Positions 33,426 to 42,279 are shown, counted from the stretch's first letter. The stretch: 64,000 nt of DNA from Methanocella_A sp049676595 (GCF_049676595.1 NZ_CP187259.1:3038001-3102000); one strand, 5' to 3'. Numbers and translations are program-made. Notes: a model not told the origin generated them from the sequence alone.

Positions 33426-34838
33426 TCAGGAGATCTCCCGCGTTTTCCCGGAAATGGATCGCTTATATCCATATGCTACATAGACCAGAATCCCCAGCAT
33501 CAGCCAGCCGATGAACCTGAGCCAGGTGACATGTGGCAGCATGATCATGAGAATCAGGCACAGGCATATCGACAGGGGAGCGACGATGAACAGCCCCGGG
33601 CACCTGAACGGCCGAGGAGCGTCTGGCAGCCTCAGCCTGAGCACCAGTGCCCCTGCGGAGGACATGATGAACGCGAACAGCGTGCCGATGTTGACCAGCT
33701 CGGCCAGAGCGGTGATCGGGGTGAGCCCCGCGATAACAGCGATGATAAAGCCGGCAATGGCCGTCACTACGTAAGGAGTTTTGAAGGTGCGGTGTATGCT
33801 GCACAGGCGGGCTGGAAGCATGCCGTCCCGGGACATGGCGAACACAATTCTCGTCAGCCCGTAATAAAGCACCAGCAGCACGGTCGTGATGCCCGCGATC
33901 GCTCCCAGGCCGACGAGCGCGCTGCCGGCGGTAAAGCCGATGTACCTGAGAGCGAAGGTCACCGGCTCAGGATTGTTTAGCAGAGTATACGGAACGGTGC
34001 CCGTCAGCACTGCGGATACTGCCACGTAGAGTAAGGTGCATATGACGATGGAGCCGATGATTCCGACAGGCATGTCACGCTTAGGGTTCTTGCACTCCTC
34101 GGTTGCCGTGGAGACCGCATCGAAGCCGATGAACGCCGTGAATACGATTGCTGCGCCCGTTAGTATGCCTGTCACCCCGTAGGGGAGGAATGGCTGCCAG
34201 TTGAGATAGTTAATTTTCGGAGCGGCCAGCGCCAGAAACACCAGTATGGCGCCTATCTTGACGACGACCATCAGGTTATTGAGCCGGGAGCTCTCCCTGA
34301 CCCCTGCTATAAGTACCCCGCAGATGAACAGGGCGATGAGGATGGCCGGCACGTTGATCAGCCCCCCGTCGGCTGGAGGTGCGGTATATGCATGCGGCAG
34401 CAGAACACCTCCGGCGCCGAAGATGCCGGTCATATACGCAGACCACCCAACGGAAACCATGCAGGCTGCGATCAGGTACTCCAGCAGCAACGTCCAGCCT
34501 ACCAGCCATGCCACTATCTCCCCCAGTGAAACGTAAGCGAAGGTGTAGGCGCTGCCTGTAAAAGGGATCATCGAAGCAAGCTCGGCGTAGGCCAGGGCAG
34601 TGAGGATACAGGCGATGCCTGCAATGACAAAAGATACGATAATTCCAGGACCTGTATACGTTGCAGCGGCTACCCCCGTGAGCACGAAGATGCCGGTGCC
34701 CACGATGCAGCCGATGCCCAGCAGGACCAGATCAAGAGCCCCCAGCTCCCTCCGCAGGCACCTTTCTCCACTGCAGTTTCTCAGCTCTGCAAGGCTCCTG
34801 GTCCTGAACAGCCGGGAAAAACGGGACATCACTGACAA
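33426..34838 (-). CDS. APC-superfamily amino acid permease (cationic amino acid transporter-like)
   Basis: The 470-residue protein has 12 or more membrane helices. The first helix, 'GALDLVLLGIGCIVGTGIFVLTGVAA', has the unwound substrate-binding GxG segment typical of APC permeases. 'ALAYAELASMIPFTGSAYTFAYVSLGEIVAWLVGW' and 'FIGFDAVSTATEECKNPKRDMPVGI' place it in the CAT/YfnA group. It should import amino acids by proton or ion coupling; specificity is not readable. The gene is monocistronic and divergent from a small zinc-ribbon gene. Alternative starts exist at 34838 and 34829, only three codons apart. Confidence 0.9.
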   Translation of the reverse strand: MSVMSRFSRLFRTRSLAELRNCSGERCLRRELGALDLVLLGIGCIVGTGIFVLTGVAAATYTGPGIIVSFVIAGIACILTALAYAELASMIPFTGSAYTFAYVSLGEIVAWLVGWTLLLEYLIAACMVSVGWSAYMTGIFGAGGVLLPHAYTAPPADGGLINVPAILIALFICGVLIAGVRESSRLNNLMVVVKIGAILVFLALAAPKINYLNWQPFLPYGVTGILTGAAIVFTAFIGFDAVSTATEECKNPKRDMPVGIIGSIVICTLLYVAVSAVLTGTVPYTLLNNPEPVTFALRYIGFTAGSALVGLGAIAGITTVLLVLYYGLTRIVFAMSRDGMLPARLCSIHRTFKTPYVVTAIAGFIIAVIAGLTPITALAELVNIGTLFAFIMSSAGALVLRLRLPDAPRPFRCPGLFIVAPLSICLCLILMIMLPHVTWLRFIGWLMLGILVYVAYGYKRSISGKTREIS

Positions 34839-34943
34839 TTATATAATATGTAGAGATATACTTGTGCCATGTCAGCCCATGCTGGCAGCATGCGAAGAAA
34901 CCTGGCAGAAAATCTATCTTACCGTACCTCGAATATACAGCAC

Positions 34944-35153
34944 ATGAACAACGCCGGAGGCATTGAAGAAGTCCTGGTGCCCTGCCCCAAGTGCGGCAAG
35001 ATCCACAAGGTATCCGCGCTGGACGCGAAAGAACATGAGCACGTCACCATGCCGTGCGGAGCCGTCATCGGCAGCATCGGCGTCCTGCGGCGCATCTCGG
35101 ATGCCGAGGAACGCGCAAAAAGCCTGCAGAGTAAACTCCATAAGCTCGGCTGA
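34944..35153 (+). CDS. Small zinc-binding protein
   Basis: The protein has about 69 residues from the ATG at 34944; two earlier in-frame starts (34869, 34890) are possible but encode unconserved-looking sequence. It has 'VPCPKCGKIHKVSAL' and a later single Cys in 'VTMPCGAVIGSIG', with His residues between ('KEHEHV'), which could complete a zinc site. The C terminus is a charged helix. No Shine-Dalgarno is visible. Function is unknown. Confidence 0.55.
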   Translation: MNNAGGIEEVLVPCPKCGKIHKVSALDAKEHEHVTMPCGAVIGSIGVLRRISDAEERAKSLQSKLHKLG

Positions 35154-35164
35154 GTGGCTCCTGG

Positions 35165-36074
35165 TTCCGACTACTGGAAATCAATTGTTTGAACCACGGC
35201 GGCACGGCGACACCAAGACAAGGCGATCCACGACAACCAGATGGTAAATAAAACCACGGCGGCACGGCGACACAAAGACAAGGCGATCCACGACAACCAG
35301 ATGGTAAATAAAACCACGGCGGCACGGCGACACAAAGACAAGGCGATCCACGACAACCAGATGGTAAATAAAACCACGGCGGCACGGCGACACAAAGACA
35401 GGGGTGAACTGGTATAAGTGAACTCCTTTTATGTCCACGGCGACACCAAGACAGAGCATTAACCATAAGCTTACTATCTAATCGTTTCAGCCTGACTTTT
35501 TATCAATAGCCTGAAGGTAGTGAAACATATTTGTCTCCGTGCCGTCAGCCCGCCGTGCCGCCGTGGATCAAAAAAGAATGCCTTGTTATTCGGGTACAGG
35601 TTGTCTCTGTGCCGCCGTGCCGCCGTGGTTCAAATAACTACCCTGCCATCGTTTCTCGCATTGTCTCTGTGTCGCCGTGCCGCCGTGGTTAGAACATCTG
35701 CCCTCCAGTTGTCAGAATAAGGAGCCGTGCCGCCGTGGTTCAAATAACCATCCCGCCATCGTTTCTCGCATTGTCTCTGTGTCGCCGTGCCGCCGTGGTT
35801 AGAACATCTGCCCTCCAGTTGTCAGAATAAGGAGCCGTGCCGCCGTGGTTCAAATAACCATCCCGCCATCGTTTCTCGCATTGTCTCTGTGTCGCCGTGC
35901 CGCCGTGGTTAGAACATCTGCCCTCCAGTTGTCAGAATAAGGAGCCGTGCCGCCGTGGTTCAAATAACCATCCCGCCATCGTTTCTCGCATTGTCTCTGT
36001 GTCGCCGTGCCGCCGTGGTTAGAACATCTGCCCTCCAGTTGTCAGAATAAGGAGCCGTGCCGCCGTGGTTTAAA
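35165..36074 (-). repeat. Composite inverted-arm repeat, family A, copy 4 (reverse, largest)
   Basis: The left arm has three identical 60-bp units (35221-35280, 35281-35340, 35341-35400) with AAACCACGGCGGCACGGCGA. The reversed core lies at about 35455-35530. The right arm contains a 110-bp tandem: three nearly identical copies at 35721-35830, 35831-35940 and 35941-36050, one diverged copy before (35611-35720) and a partial one after. Each 110-bp unit joins a 60-bp family unit to a shorter AGAACATCTGCCCTCCAG segment that forms the outer end of the other copies. Local expansion appears recent because the copies match almost base for base. It fills the gap between two convergent genes. Confidence 0.93.
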
Positions 36075-36088
36075 CGACCGTTGTATAG

Positions 36089-37108
36089 TTAGGGGGAGGC
36101 TCGGGGTATGATGGTGATCCGGCTGTTGGTAATCTTCCCCTCGAGGCCGCGCTGCATTTTGTCGACGACGGCCTGTATGTCGCCGAGGCTGCGGCTGCTG
36201 TCGAATTCGAGCTCTATTTCTACGAACAGGGTGCCCCCGGACTTGCGGGAGCGGATGCCGAGCACCTGGGTGTACTCGTCGAAGAACTCGGCCAGCGATC
36301 CCATGATGATGAGCTGGATGGACTCGTCCGCGCTGCGGTCGAGTAGATCGCCCATAGACGAGGACATGATTATGTAAGCGTTCAGCAGGATGAAGCCGGA
36401 GAGCAGAATGGAGACTACCGGGTCGATGTAGCCTGCCCAAGCGTAGCCGGAGAGGAGTACGCTTAGGGAGACGGCCAGGAAAGAGCCGGCGTTTACGATG
36501 ATCGAGGCGTTGGTGGCCTTGTACTGGGAGATCAGCACCGGGGACCTCTCGTCTGCGGACATGACCTTTCTGAGCCGGAGCCACCGGTAGATGTTGCCAC
36601 AGGTGAAGAAGAACGAGAAGCCGATGGCGATGGCTGCGCCGTGGCCGCCCATGTAGACAGGCAGGTATAGCCGGCTGATGGAGGTGTAGACGATGATGGC
36701 GAAGGAGATAAGGAGAGCAGAGCCTTTGATGATGCTGGACAGGCTCTCCATTTTGCCCAGGCCGTAGTTGTACGAGTCATTCTCCCGCCGGCCGGAGAGC
36801 CTGAGTGAGATCCAGGTTATGAACGCGGTGATGATGCTGATGATCGATTTCGCAGCGGTGGCGTACATGGCCATGGAATTCGAGAGGACGGCTACGGCTA
36901 TGCGTATGGCCACGACGAAGACGTCGATGACGAAGAAGCGGAAGAACATGCGCTCCCGGTCTTTCGGGGACTGGATAACCCGGGCCGGAGCCTCGCCCGA
37001 GAGCTCGTCGAGGGTCCGGGTGCTGCCGGATCTCAGCCAGCCAAAAAGTGGCTTACGAAGAGGTTTCGGCCTCTGCCTACTATCACCCTGTCCGACCATC
37101 CTCACCAC
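36089..37108 (-). CDS. Cation diffusion facilitator-family protein lacking the canonical metal ligands
   Basis: The 339-residue protein has six membrane helices and a C-terminal domain of about 85 residues ('LGIRSRKSGGTLFVEIELEFDSSRSLGDIQAVVDKMQRGLEGK') of the CDF type. Helix 2 aligns with the family 'D-SL-D' site, but here reads 'ATAAKSIISII', with Lys87 and Ser91 in place of the two Asp. In helix 5 the family H-x3-D is 'YKATN', with Tyr196 and Asn200. The 'YGLGKMESL' loop is preserved. All four transport-site ligands are therefore changed. It may move a different cation or serve as a sensor. The N-terminal 50 residues are an added charged tail. It is convergent with the upstream zinc-ribbon gene. 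Confidence 0.8.
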   Translation of the reverse strand: MVRMVGQGDSRQRPKPLRKPLFGWLRSGSTRTLDELSGEAPARVIQSPKDRERMFFRFFVIDVFVVAIRIAVAVLSNSMAMYATAAKSIISIITAFITWISLRLSGRRENDSYNYGLGKMESLSSIIKGSALLISFAIIVYTSISRLYLPVYMGGHGAAIAIGFSFFFTCGNIYRWLRLRKVMSADERSPVLISQYKATNASIIVNAGSFLAVSLSVLLSGYAWAGYIDPVVSILLSGFILLNAYIIMSSSMGDLLDRSADESIQLIIMGSLAEFFDEYTQVLGIRSRKSGGTLFVEIELEFDSSRSLGDIQAVVDKMQRGLEGKITNSRITIIPRASP

Positions 37109-37328
37109 AGCCCTGTCCGCAGCTTACATAACAGCGGCAAGTAGAGTTAAGTGATATAGGTATTATAGGTTTATGGCCGCAGTTCAGGCGCCTGGCGGAA
37201 AAACGTTAACCTGACAGGATATCTGTCACTTGCACTACTGGTACAAAAAAGTTTTATTCCATCGTACCATAACCACCTATCTACGAATTATTTTAGATGG
37301 CAGGCATCGGGGTAGCCGGGTGGAGCAC

Positions 37329-37679
37329 ATGATCAAGATTTCCGAGAAGAATTCGGGCAGCGTTACGATTATCGGCATCAGCGGCAAGATCGACTCCTCG
37401 TCGTCGCCGGACGTGGAAAAGAAGATCAACGAGCTGATCGACCGGGGCAACAAGTACTTCGTGATCAACTTTGCCGGCGCTGAATATATCAGCAGCTCCG
37501 GCCTCCGGGTGATGCTGTCCTCGCTCAAAAAGCTCCGGAAAGTCCAGGGCGATCTGAAGCTGGCATGTTTGAAGCCCCTGGTGAAAGACGTCTTTAGCAC
37601 GGCGGGTTTCACCCAGATCTTCGAGCTCTACGACCGGGAAGAAGACGCGCTGTCCAGATTTAGTATACCGGGCACGTAA
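37329..37679 (+). CDS. STAS-domain protein (anti-sigma factor antagonist type)
   Basis: The 116-residue protein starts at the ATG at 37329, 5 nt after GGGTGG; the frame extends further upstream without support. It is a single STAS domain: 'SGKIDSSSSPDVEKKINELI', then 'YFVINFAGAEYISSSGLRVMLSSLKKLRK'. The Ser in 'YISSSGLR' is the phosphorylation site in SpoIIAA/RsbV proteins. It is first of three genes (with a SpoIIE phosphatase and an RsbW-like kinase) forming a full partner-switching set. Archaea lack sigma factors, so the final target must differ. Confidence 0.9.
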   Translation: MIKISEKNSGSVTIIGISGKIDSSSSPDVEKKINELIDRGNKYFVINFAGAEYISSSGLRVMLSSLKKLRKVQGDLKLACLKPLVKDVFSTAGFTQIFELYDREEDALSRFSIPGT

Positions 37680-37699
37680 AACTATCGCGAAGCGAAAAC

Positions 37700-39061
37700 A
37701 TGGAGTACTCTACCCTTGATCTGCTGCTGACGCTGCTTGAAAAATCGTGCGTAGTAGCCGTCTTTGCCTTTCTGGTAGTACGCTCTGCCTCTTTCCAGCA
37801 GATCCTGGAGGGAAAGTTCACCTGGAAAAACCAGGCGGTACTGATACTTGCCTTCGGCCTCATCTCGGTCTACGGGACCGTCGACGGCATCCCTGTCGGA
37901 GACGGCGCGGTGGCCAACATCCGGGACATGGGACCGATGATCGGAGGGCTGATCGGCGGCCCGTTAGTAGGCCTGGGAGCGGGGCTGATAGGGGGCATGC
38001 ACAGATACACGGTAGGCGGATTCACTGCCGTTACCTGCTCTGCATCGGCAGTCCTGTCCGGGCTGCTGGGCGGGGCAGTTTACCTGCTTTATCGCAAAAA
38101 GTTCATAGGCATCCCCGGGATGGTGGCCCTGTGTATCGTCGCAGTAAGCATCGACATAGGGCTTGCGCTGGCCTTTGTCAGGCCGTTCGAGGAGATCTAC
38201 GCGGTCGTCAGCCTGATCTCGCTGCCCATGATAGCCGCCAACGCTGTCGGAGCAGGCGTCTTCGCGTTCATCGTCAGCAGCGTGCTGCGGGAAAAGGAGG
38301 TGACCCGGGAACGGGATGACTACCGGGGGGAGCTGGAGCGAAAGAAGACCGAGCTGAACATCGCCCGGGACATCCAGACGAGCTTTTTACCTGAACAGGT
38401 GCCCAGGATAGCGGGCTTCGAGATCGCCGCCTCCTGTGCCCCGGCAAACGAGATTGGCGGAGACTTCTACGACTTTATAAATATAGATGACAGCCGGACA
38501 GGCCTTGCCATCGCAGACGTGTCGGGCAAGAGCGTCTCTGCCGCACTCTTCATGGCCCTGTCCAGGTCCGTCCTCAGGTCGAACACCCTTTGGGGGGCGG
38601 ATGTAAAAAGCGTCATCGGGAAGACTAATAGCCAGATCGCCGAGGACTCGAAGTCAGGTATGTTTGTCACCCTGTTCTACGGCGTGCTGGACGTGAAAGA
38701 AAAAACGCTGACCTACGTGAACGCGGGGCATAACCCGCCCATACTGATCGATGGCGAGGCCGGGGAAGTAAGCATGCTAAAGACAGGAGGTATCGCCCTG
38801 GGAGCACTCGACGATGCAAGATACGATGAAGCCGTGCTCAAGCTTTCCCCGGGCAGCGTCCTCGTCCTGTACACCGACGGCGTGACCGAGGCTGTCAGGG
38901 GCGACGAGCTGTTCGGGGAAGAGCGCCTGATCGAAGCGGTGAAGCGGAGCAAGAGGCTCTCCGCCAAGGAAATTCTGGGGCACATCGAGGGCGAGGTAGC
39001 AGGTTTCTCCACGGGTGCGCAGGCTGACGATATGACCCTTGTCGTGCTGAAGGTGTTATAG
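37700..39061 (+). CDS. SpoIIE/PP2C phosphatase with 5TM-LYT sensor domain
   Basis: The 453-residue protein has an N-terminal membrane module (about residues 5-200). 'GDGAVANIRDMGPMIGGLIGGPLVGLGAG' followed by 'GGFTAVTCSASAVLSG' identifies a LytS-like 5TMR domain. A short linker with a coiled helix (about 200-225) leads to a SpoIIE-type PP2C phosphatase: 'FLPEQVPRIAGFEIAASCAPANEIGGDFYD' in pieces, 'LAIADVSGKSVSAALFMA', 'NAGHNPPILI' and 'VLYTDGVTEA', closing 'DDMTLVVLKV'. The metal-binding Asp residues are present. It should dephosphorylate the STAS protein encoded 20 nt upstream in response to a membrane signal. Its stop abuts the RsbW-like start. Confidence 0.92.
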   Translation: MEYSTLDLLLTLLEKSCVVAVFAFLVVRSASFQQILEGKFTWKNQAVLILAFGLISVYGTVDGIPVGDGAVANIRDMGPMIGGLIGGPLVGLGAGLIGGMHRYTVGGFTAVTCSASAVLSGLLGGAVYLLYRKKFIGIPGMVALCIVAVSIDIGLALAFVRPFEEIYAVVSLISLPMIAANAVGAGVFAFIVSSVLREKEVTRERDDYRGELERKKTELNIARDIQTSFLPEQVPRIAGFEIAASCAPANEIGGDFYDFINIDDSRTGLAIADVSGKSVSAALFMALSRSVLRSNTLWGADVKSVIGKTNSQIAEDSKSGMFVTLFYGVLDVKEKTLTYVNAGHNPPILIDGEAGEVSMLKTGGIALGALDDARYDEAVLKLSPGSVLVLYTDGVTEAVRGDELFGEERLIEAVKRSKRLSAKEILGHIEGEVAGFSTGAQADDMTLVVLKVL

Positions 39062-39493
39062 ATGAGCGAAACGTTCGAGCTGGAAATTCCGGGTACGCCG
39101 GAGCATCTGCCGCAGGTATTCGACTTTGTGGCCGATGTGCTGGAAAAGATCAGGGTTACCGATCCTCCGGCATATGCGATCACCCTCGCGGTGGACGAAG
39201 TGGTCACTAACGTGGTGGCATACGCGTACCGGGAAAGTGAGGGCAGTGTCCGCATAGCTTGCGCCCGGGAAGGGAACATCGTAACTATCGTGGTCACGGA
39301 CGAAGGCAGGCCGTTCGATCCCACGAAAATGCCTCCCCCGGACACCAGCGCTGATCTTGATCACCGGACCGTGGGCGGGCTGGGCATCTTCCTCGCGAAA
39401 AAAGCCATGAACTCCATTACTTATGAGCGGAAGGACGGCCGAAATGTGCTGACCATGGTCAAAGATGTCAGAGCGAGCGGTCGCTCCAAATAG
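39062..39493 (+). CDS. RsbW/SpoIIAB-like serine kinase (HATPase)
   Basis: The 143-residue protein is a GHKL ATPase of the anti-sigma kinase type. The N box is 'LAVDEVVTNVVAYAYRES', G1 is 'VTDEGRPFDPT' and G2 is 'VGGLGIFLAKKAMNSITYERKDGRNVL', which is the RsbW-style ending. There is no phosphorylatable His, so it phosphorylates a Ser on a partner, presumably the STAS protein. It starts directly after the phosphatase stop. Its client is unknown, as archaea have no sigma factors. Confidence 0.92.
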   Translation: MSETFELEIPGTPEHLPQVFDFVADVLEKIRVTDPPAYAITLAVDEVVTNVVAYAYRESEGSVRIACAREGNIVTIVVTDEGRPFDPTKMPPPDTSADLDHRTVGGLGIFLAKKAMNSITYERKDGRNVLTMVKDVRASGRSK

Positions 39494-39519
39494 AGCGGAG
39501 CATCGCTGCTAGCTCAGAA

Positions 39520-40152
39520 TCAAGTTATCAAGGCCCCAGTGCCTTCTCCAGCTTTTGGTAACCGTGCCATATTGTAGGCCACCAGCCCCATCCACCCCAT
39601 GGCCCCCATCACCGTAATCCACTCGGTAATGAGGATAGGATAGCCCGCAAGGTACGAGGCCAGGTAGATCAGGCTGAAGATGCCGACCAGGATACCATAG
39701 TAGCCGATTGGCCGGAGGAAGTCCCGGCCTTTCCAGAGCGCAAAACCTGTGGCTACGATGGCTAAGGTCAGCGATATGAAAAAGGCCCCCGCGACGATCG
39801 TGTGGAGTCTACCGTAGTCTTCGGGAAACACGCCAACGAGGATTAGCGCCAGCCCTGAGAATGCCCCCAGCAGCCGGGCGATGGTCAGCTTCACCCGCCC
39901 GTCAGTCCGCCAGCTGCCCAGCCCTGCGAAGAACAGGATGGTCATCGCCCCGGCAATCCAGCAGGCAGCATTGAAAAGGATAGCACCCGACGGATTAAGC
40001 TTCGAGCTTCCGAGATCGCTGAGGTAGTTCGTAAACGGGGAAAACGGGCCCGGATAGGCCATGATTGCCAACAGTAGCAGCGTACAGAAGGTCACTATTG
40101 CCACCGCTGCGCTGAGGATACTGATCGATCGGAGGTATTTGTTCACATTCAT
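39520..40152 (-). CDS. DUF998-type membrane protein
   Basis: The 210-residue protein has six predicted membrane helices. The 'YPGPFSPFTNYLSDLGSSKLNPSGAILFNAACWIAGA' loop is the signature of DUF998 proteins, in which 'LSDLG' and 'N....N' recur. 'GVFPEDYGRLHTIVAGAFF' after helix 3 is also conserved in this family. It is monocistronic and converges with the RsbW-like gene. No biochemical role is known. Confidence 0.82.
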   Translation of the reverse strand: MNVNKYLRSISILSAAVAIVTFCTLLLLAIMAYPGPFSPFTNYLSDLGSSKLNPSGAILFNAACWIAGAMTILFFAGLGSWRTDGRVKLTIARLLGAFSGLALILVGVFPEDYGRLHTIVAGAFFISLTLAIVATGFALWKGRDFLRPIGYYGILVGIFSLIYLASYLAGYPILITEWITVMGAMGWMGLVAYNMARLPKAGEGTGALIT

Positions 40153-40371
40153 GGCAACCCTGCGTCAACCGATATATCACTTGCAGTCAGCATAATCGTT
40201 TCTCCCGCCGACCGGGAAATACCCATAAATGTAGATATTAATAGAATTATAAGTATCGTAGCATTCAATGCCGACTATTTTATCGTTATATTACGAGTAA
40301 GTTTTATATAACATGGGGTTGCGGAAACATTTCTATTCAATCGGTTGCTTAATGCCGCAGGATGGGTTCAG

Positions 40372-42243
40372 ATGGTGGACGATGGGGTAGTAGAGGATCG
40401 ATCCCATAAGATCGGGCTAATGATTATTGCGATGTTCATAGCGAGCATCTTGAGTTTTATCCTGTTGGTGGTACCGGCGAGTGAACAGAGCCTTGTCAAC
40501 AGCCTGATACAGGTGATATTACCGCTCTTCTGCATGGTTCTGACAATCAAGCTGTACTTCAGCGAGTGCGACCGGAACATAAAGTTCATCAGCATTGTTG
40601 TGTCTGCAGTCCTGCTTTTCTGGACTCTGTCCAGCGCATCCTGGTACTTGCTGCCCATGATAGTTCCCCGGGAACTTCGCCTGGGCTGGCTCATCAAAGC
40701 CATCGGTGCGACAGGATGGATAGTCAGCTACTGCCTGATAGCTTACGGGCTGCATACCCTGAAAAACTCGAAACAGTGGTACCTAAGCCCGTCTGCGACC
40801 AGGCTCATCAACGTGGTCTGGTCGGCGCTGGCACTGGTTTTCGTCGCCTGGGTGCTGATCAGCATCAACTGGCAAAGCCAGCACCTTGAGGACATTTTTA
40901 AAATAATGATCTACATCCTGCTGGACATCTATATTTTTTGTACCTTATCCAAGCTGTTCCTGATGAACCTGAAGATCAACCTGAAATACCTGCTCATGGC
41001 CCTTTTCATCTTCTGCCTGGTGAACTCGGCAGGGGATATGATATACGAAGTTCACTTCATCTATGAAACCGACATCCTTTCGGATAACCTGTACTACATC
41101 ACCGGCATCATCTATAACGCTTCAATCCTCGCGCTGACCTCCGCATTGTTCATCTATACGACCAACGACATCCTGAAAAGGGCGCTGGGCGGGCTAAGTA
41201 ACAAGCTCAAAGATACCACCCTCGCCATGGAAAACATAGTGATGAAATCTCCGGATGCCATCTGTATCTTCGATACCTCGGGCAGGGCCGCCCTGGTCAA
41301 CGATCACTTTCTCGACCTCTTCGGGATGAAAAGGTCCGAAGTAGCCAGCCGCTTCAACCTCTCGATGATGCAGGAGAAGGTCCCGGGGATATCATCGGAC
41401 GATCTGGCCATGCTCCGTAAAGGCATGAGCACGACGATACCTCTGGCTGAGCTGCCCGCAGGCGAAAAACCTCCCGCGTACATGGAGGTAAAGCTATACC
41501 CGATCATGTCGCCGGACGATCAGATCGTAAGCTTTGCGATCGTCCTCAACGATATCACTGAACGTATCAAGCTGGAGCGCGACCTCAAGGTTTCCCTCGA
41601 CGAGAAAGAGGTACTGCTGAAAGAAGTCCACCACCGGGTGAAGAACAACCTGCAGATCGTCAACAGCCTGCTGAGCCTGCAGTCTGCTTATATTAACGAT
41701 CAGAAATCGCTGGACGCTTTTAAGGAAACTCAAAACAGGGTCATGTCTATGGCGCTGATCCACGAGAAACTCTACAGATCAAAAGATCTGGCGAGGATCG
41801 ATTTTTCTGAGTACATCCAGCTGCTCGCGTCCCAGATAACGGCTACCTACTCGATGAAAGGGAACGTGGCGATGAAGATCAACATAGATAAAATACTGAT
41901 CGGCATAGACATGGCAGTACCCTGCGGCCTGATGATCAACGAGATGATCTCCAACTCCATGAAACACGCTTTCCCGGGCGGAAGGCCGGGAGAGATCGTG
42001 ATCGAGATGCACGAAGTGCCCGGCAGCGTGGAAAAACACTACTTCCTCAAGGTGAGGGATAACGGAATAGGGCTCCCCGCAGGCTTTGACATCGAAAAAG
42101 CCGGCACCCTGGGCATGATTTTGATCACCAGCCTCGCCAGCCAGCTGAACGGCAGCCTGGAGATCAAATCTTCCGGTGGTACCGAATATAACGTCCTGAT
42201 AAGAGAAAATAATAGCCAGCCTCCGGCCGGCAAAAGCCTTTAA
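40372..42243 (+). CDS. Membrane-bound PAS histidine kinase (HisKA_2 type)
   Basis: The protein has about 623 residues. The ATG at 40372 has AGGATGGG upstream; an in-frame TTG at 40345 is less likely. Eight or so membrane helices occupy about residues 10-265. A PAS domain follows at about 285-405 ('MKSPDAICIFDTSGRAALVNDHFLDLFGMKRSEV ... IVLNDITERIKLERDL'). HisKA_2 is 'LLKEVHHRVKNNLQIVNSLLSLQ', with the His of 'HHRVKNNL' as phospho-acceptor, and the HATPase domain includes 'INEMISNSMKHAFPGG' and 'VRDNGIGLPAGFD'. No response regulator is adjacent. The upstream region holds a TATA-like TTTTATATAAC at about 40301-40311. Confidence 0.9.
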   Translation: MVDDGVVEDRSHKIGLMIIAMFIASILSFILLVVPASEQSLVNSLIQVILPLFCMVLTIKLYFSECDRNIKFISIVVSAVLLFWTLSSASWYLLPMIVPRELRLGWLIKAIGATGWIVSYCLIAYGLHTLKNSKQWYLSPSATRLINVVWSALALVFVAWVLISINWQSQHLEDIFKIMIYILLDIYIFCTLSKLFLMNLKINLKYLLMALFIFCLVNSAGDMIYEVHFIYETDILSDNLYYITGIIYNASILALTSALFIYTTNDILKRALGGLSNKLKDTTLAMENIVMKSPDAICIFDTSGRAALVNDHFLDLFGMKRSEVASRFNLSMMQEKVPGISSDDLAMLRKGMSTTIPLAELPAGEKPPAYMEVKLYPIMSPDDQIVSFAIVLNDITERIKLERDLKVSLDEKEVLLKEVHHRVKNNLQIVNSLLSLQSAYINDQKSLDAFKETQNRVMSMALIHEKLYRSKDLARIDFSEYIQLLASQITATYSMKGNVAMKINIDKILIGIDMAVPCGLMINEMISNSMKHAFPGGRPGEIVIEMHEVPGSVEKHYFLKVRDNGIGLPAGFDIEKAGTLGMILITSLASQLNGSLEIKSSGGTEYNVLIRENNSQPPAGKSL

Positions 42244-42279
42244 AGCCGGGCAGAAGAGGCTTGCAGATCCTGAGTCGCC

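Noticed and set aside
35171..35720. Cys/Arg/Trp-rich reading frames across the family A elements as proteins
   Set aside because: They are translations of GTGTCGCCGTGCCGCCGTGG repeats, occur in several frames and lack ribosome sites.
37329..39493. Partner-switching genes as a sign of bacterial contamination
   Set aside because: They are flanked by genes of the same composition on one continuous archaeal segment.
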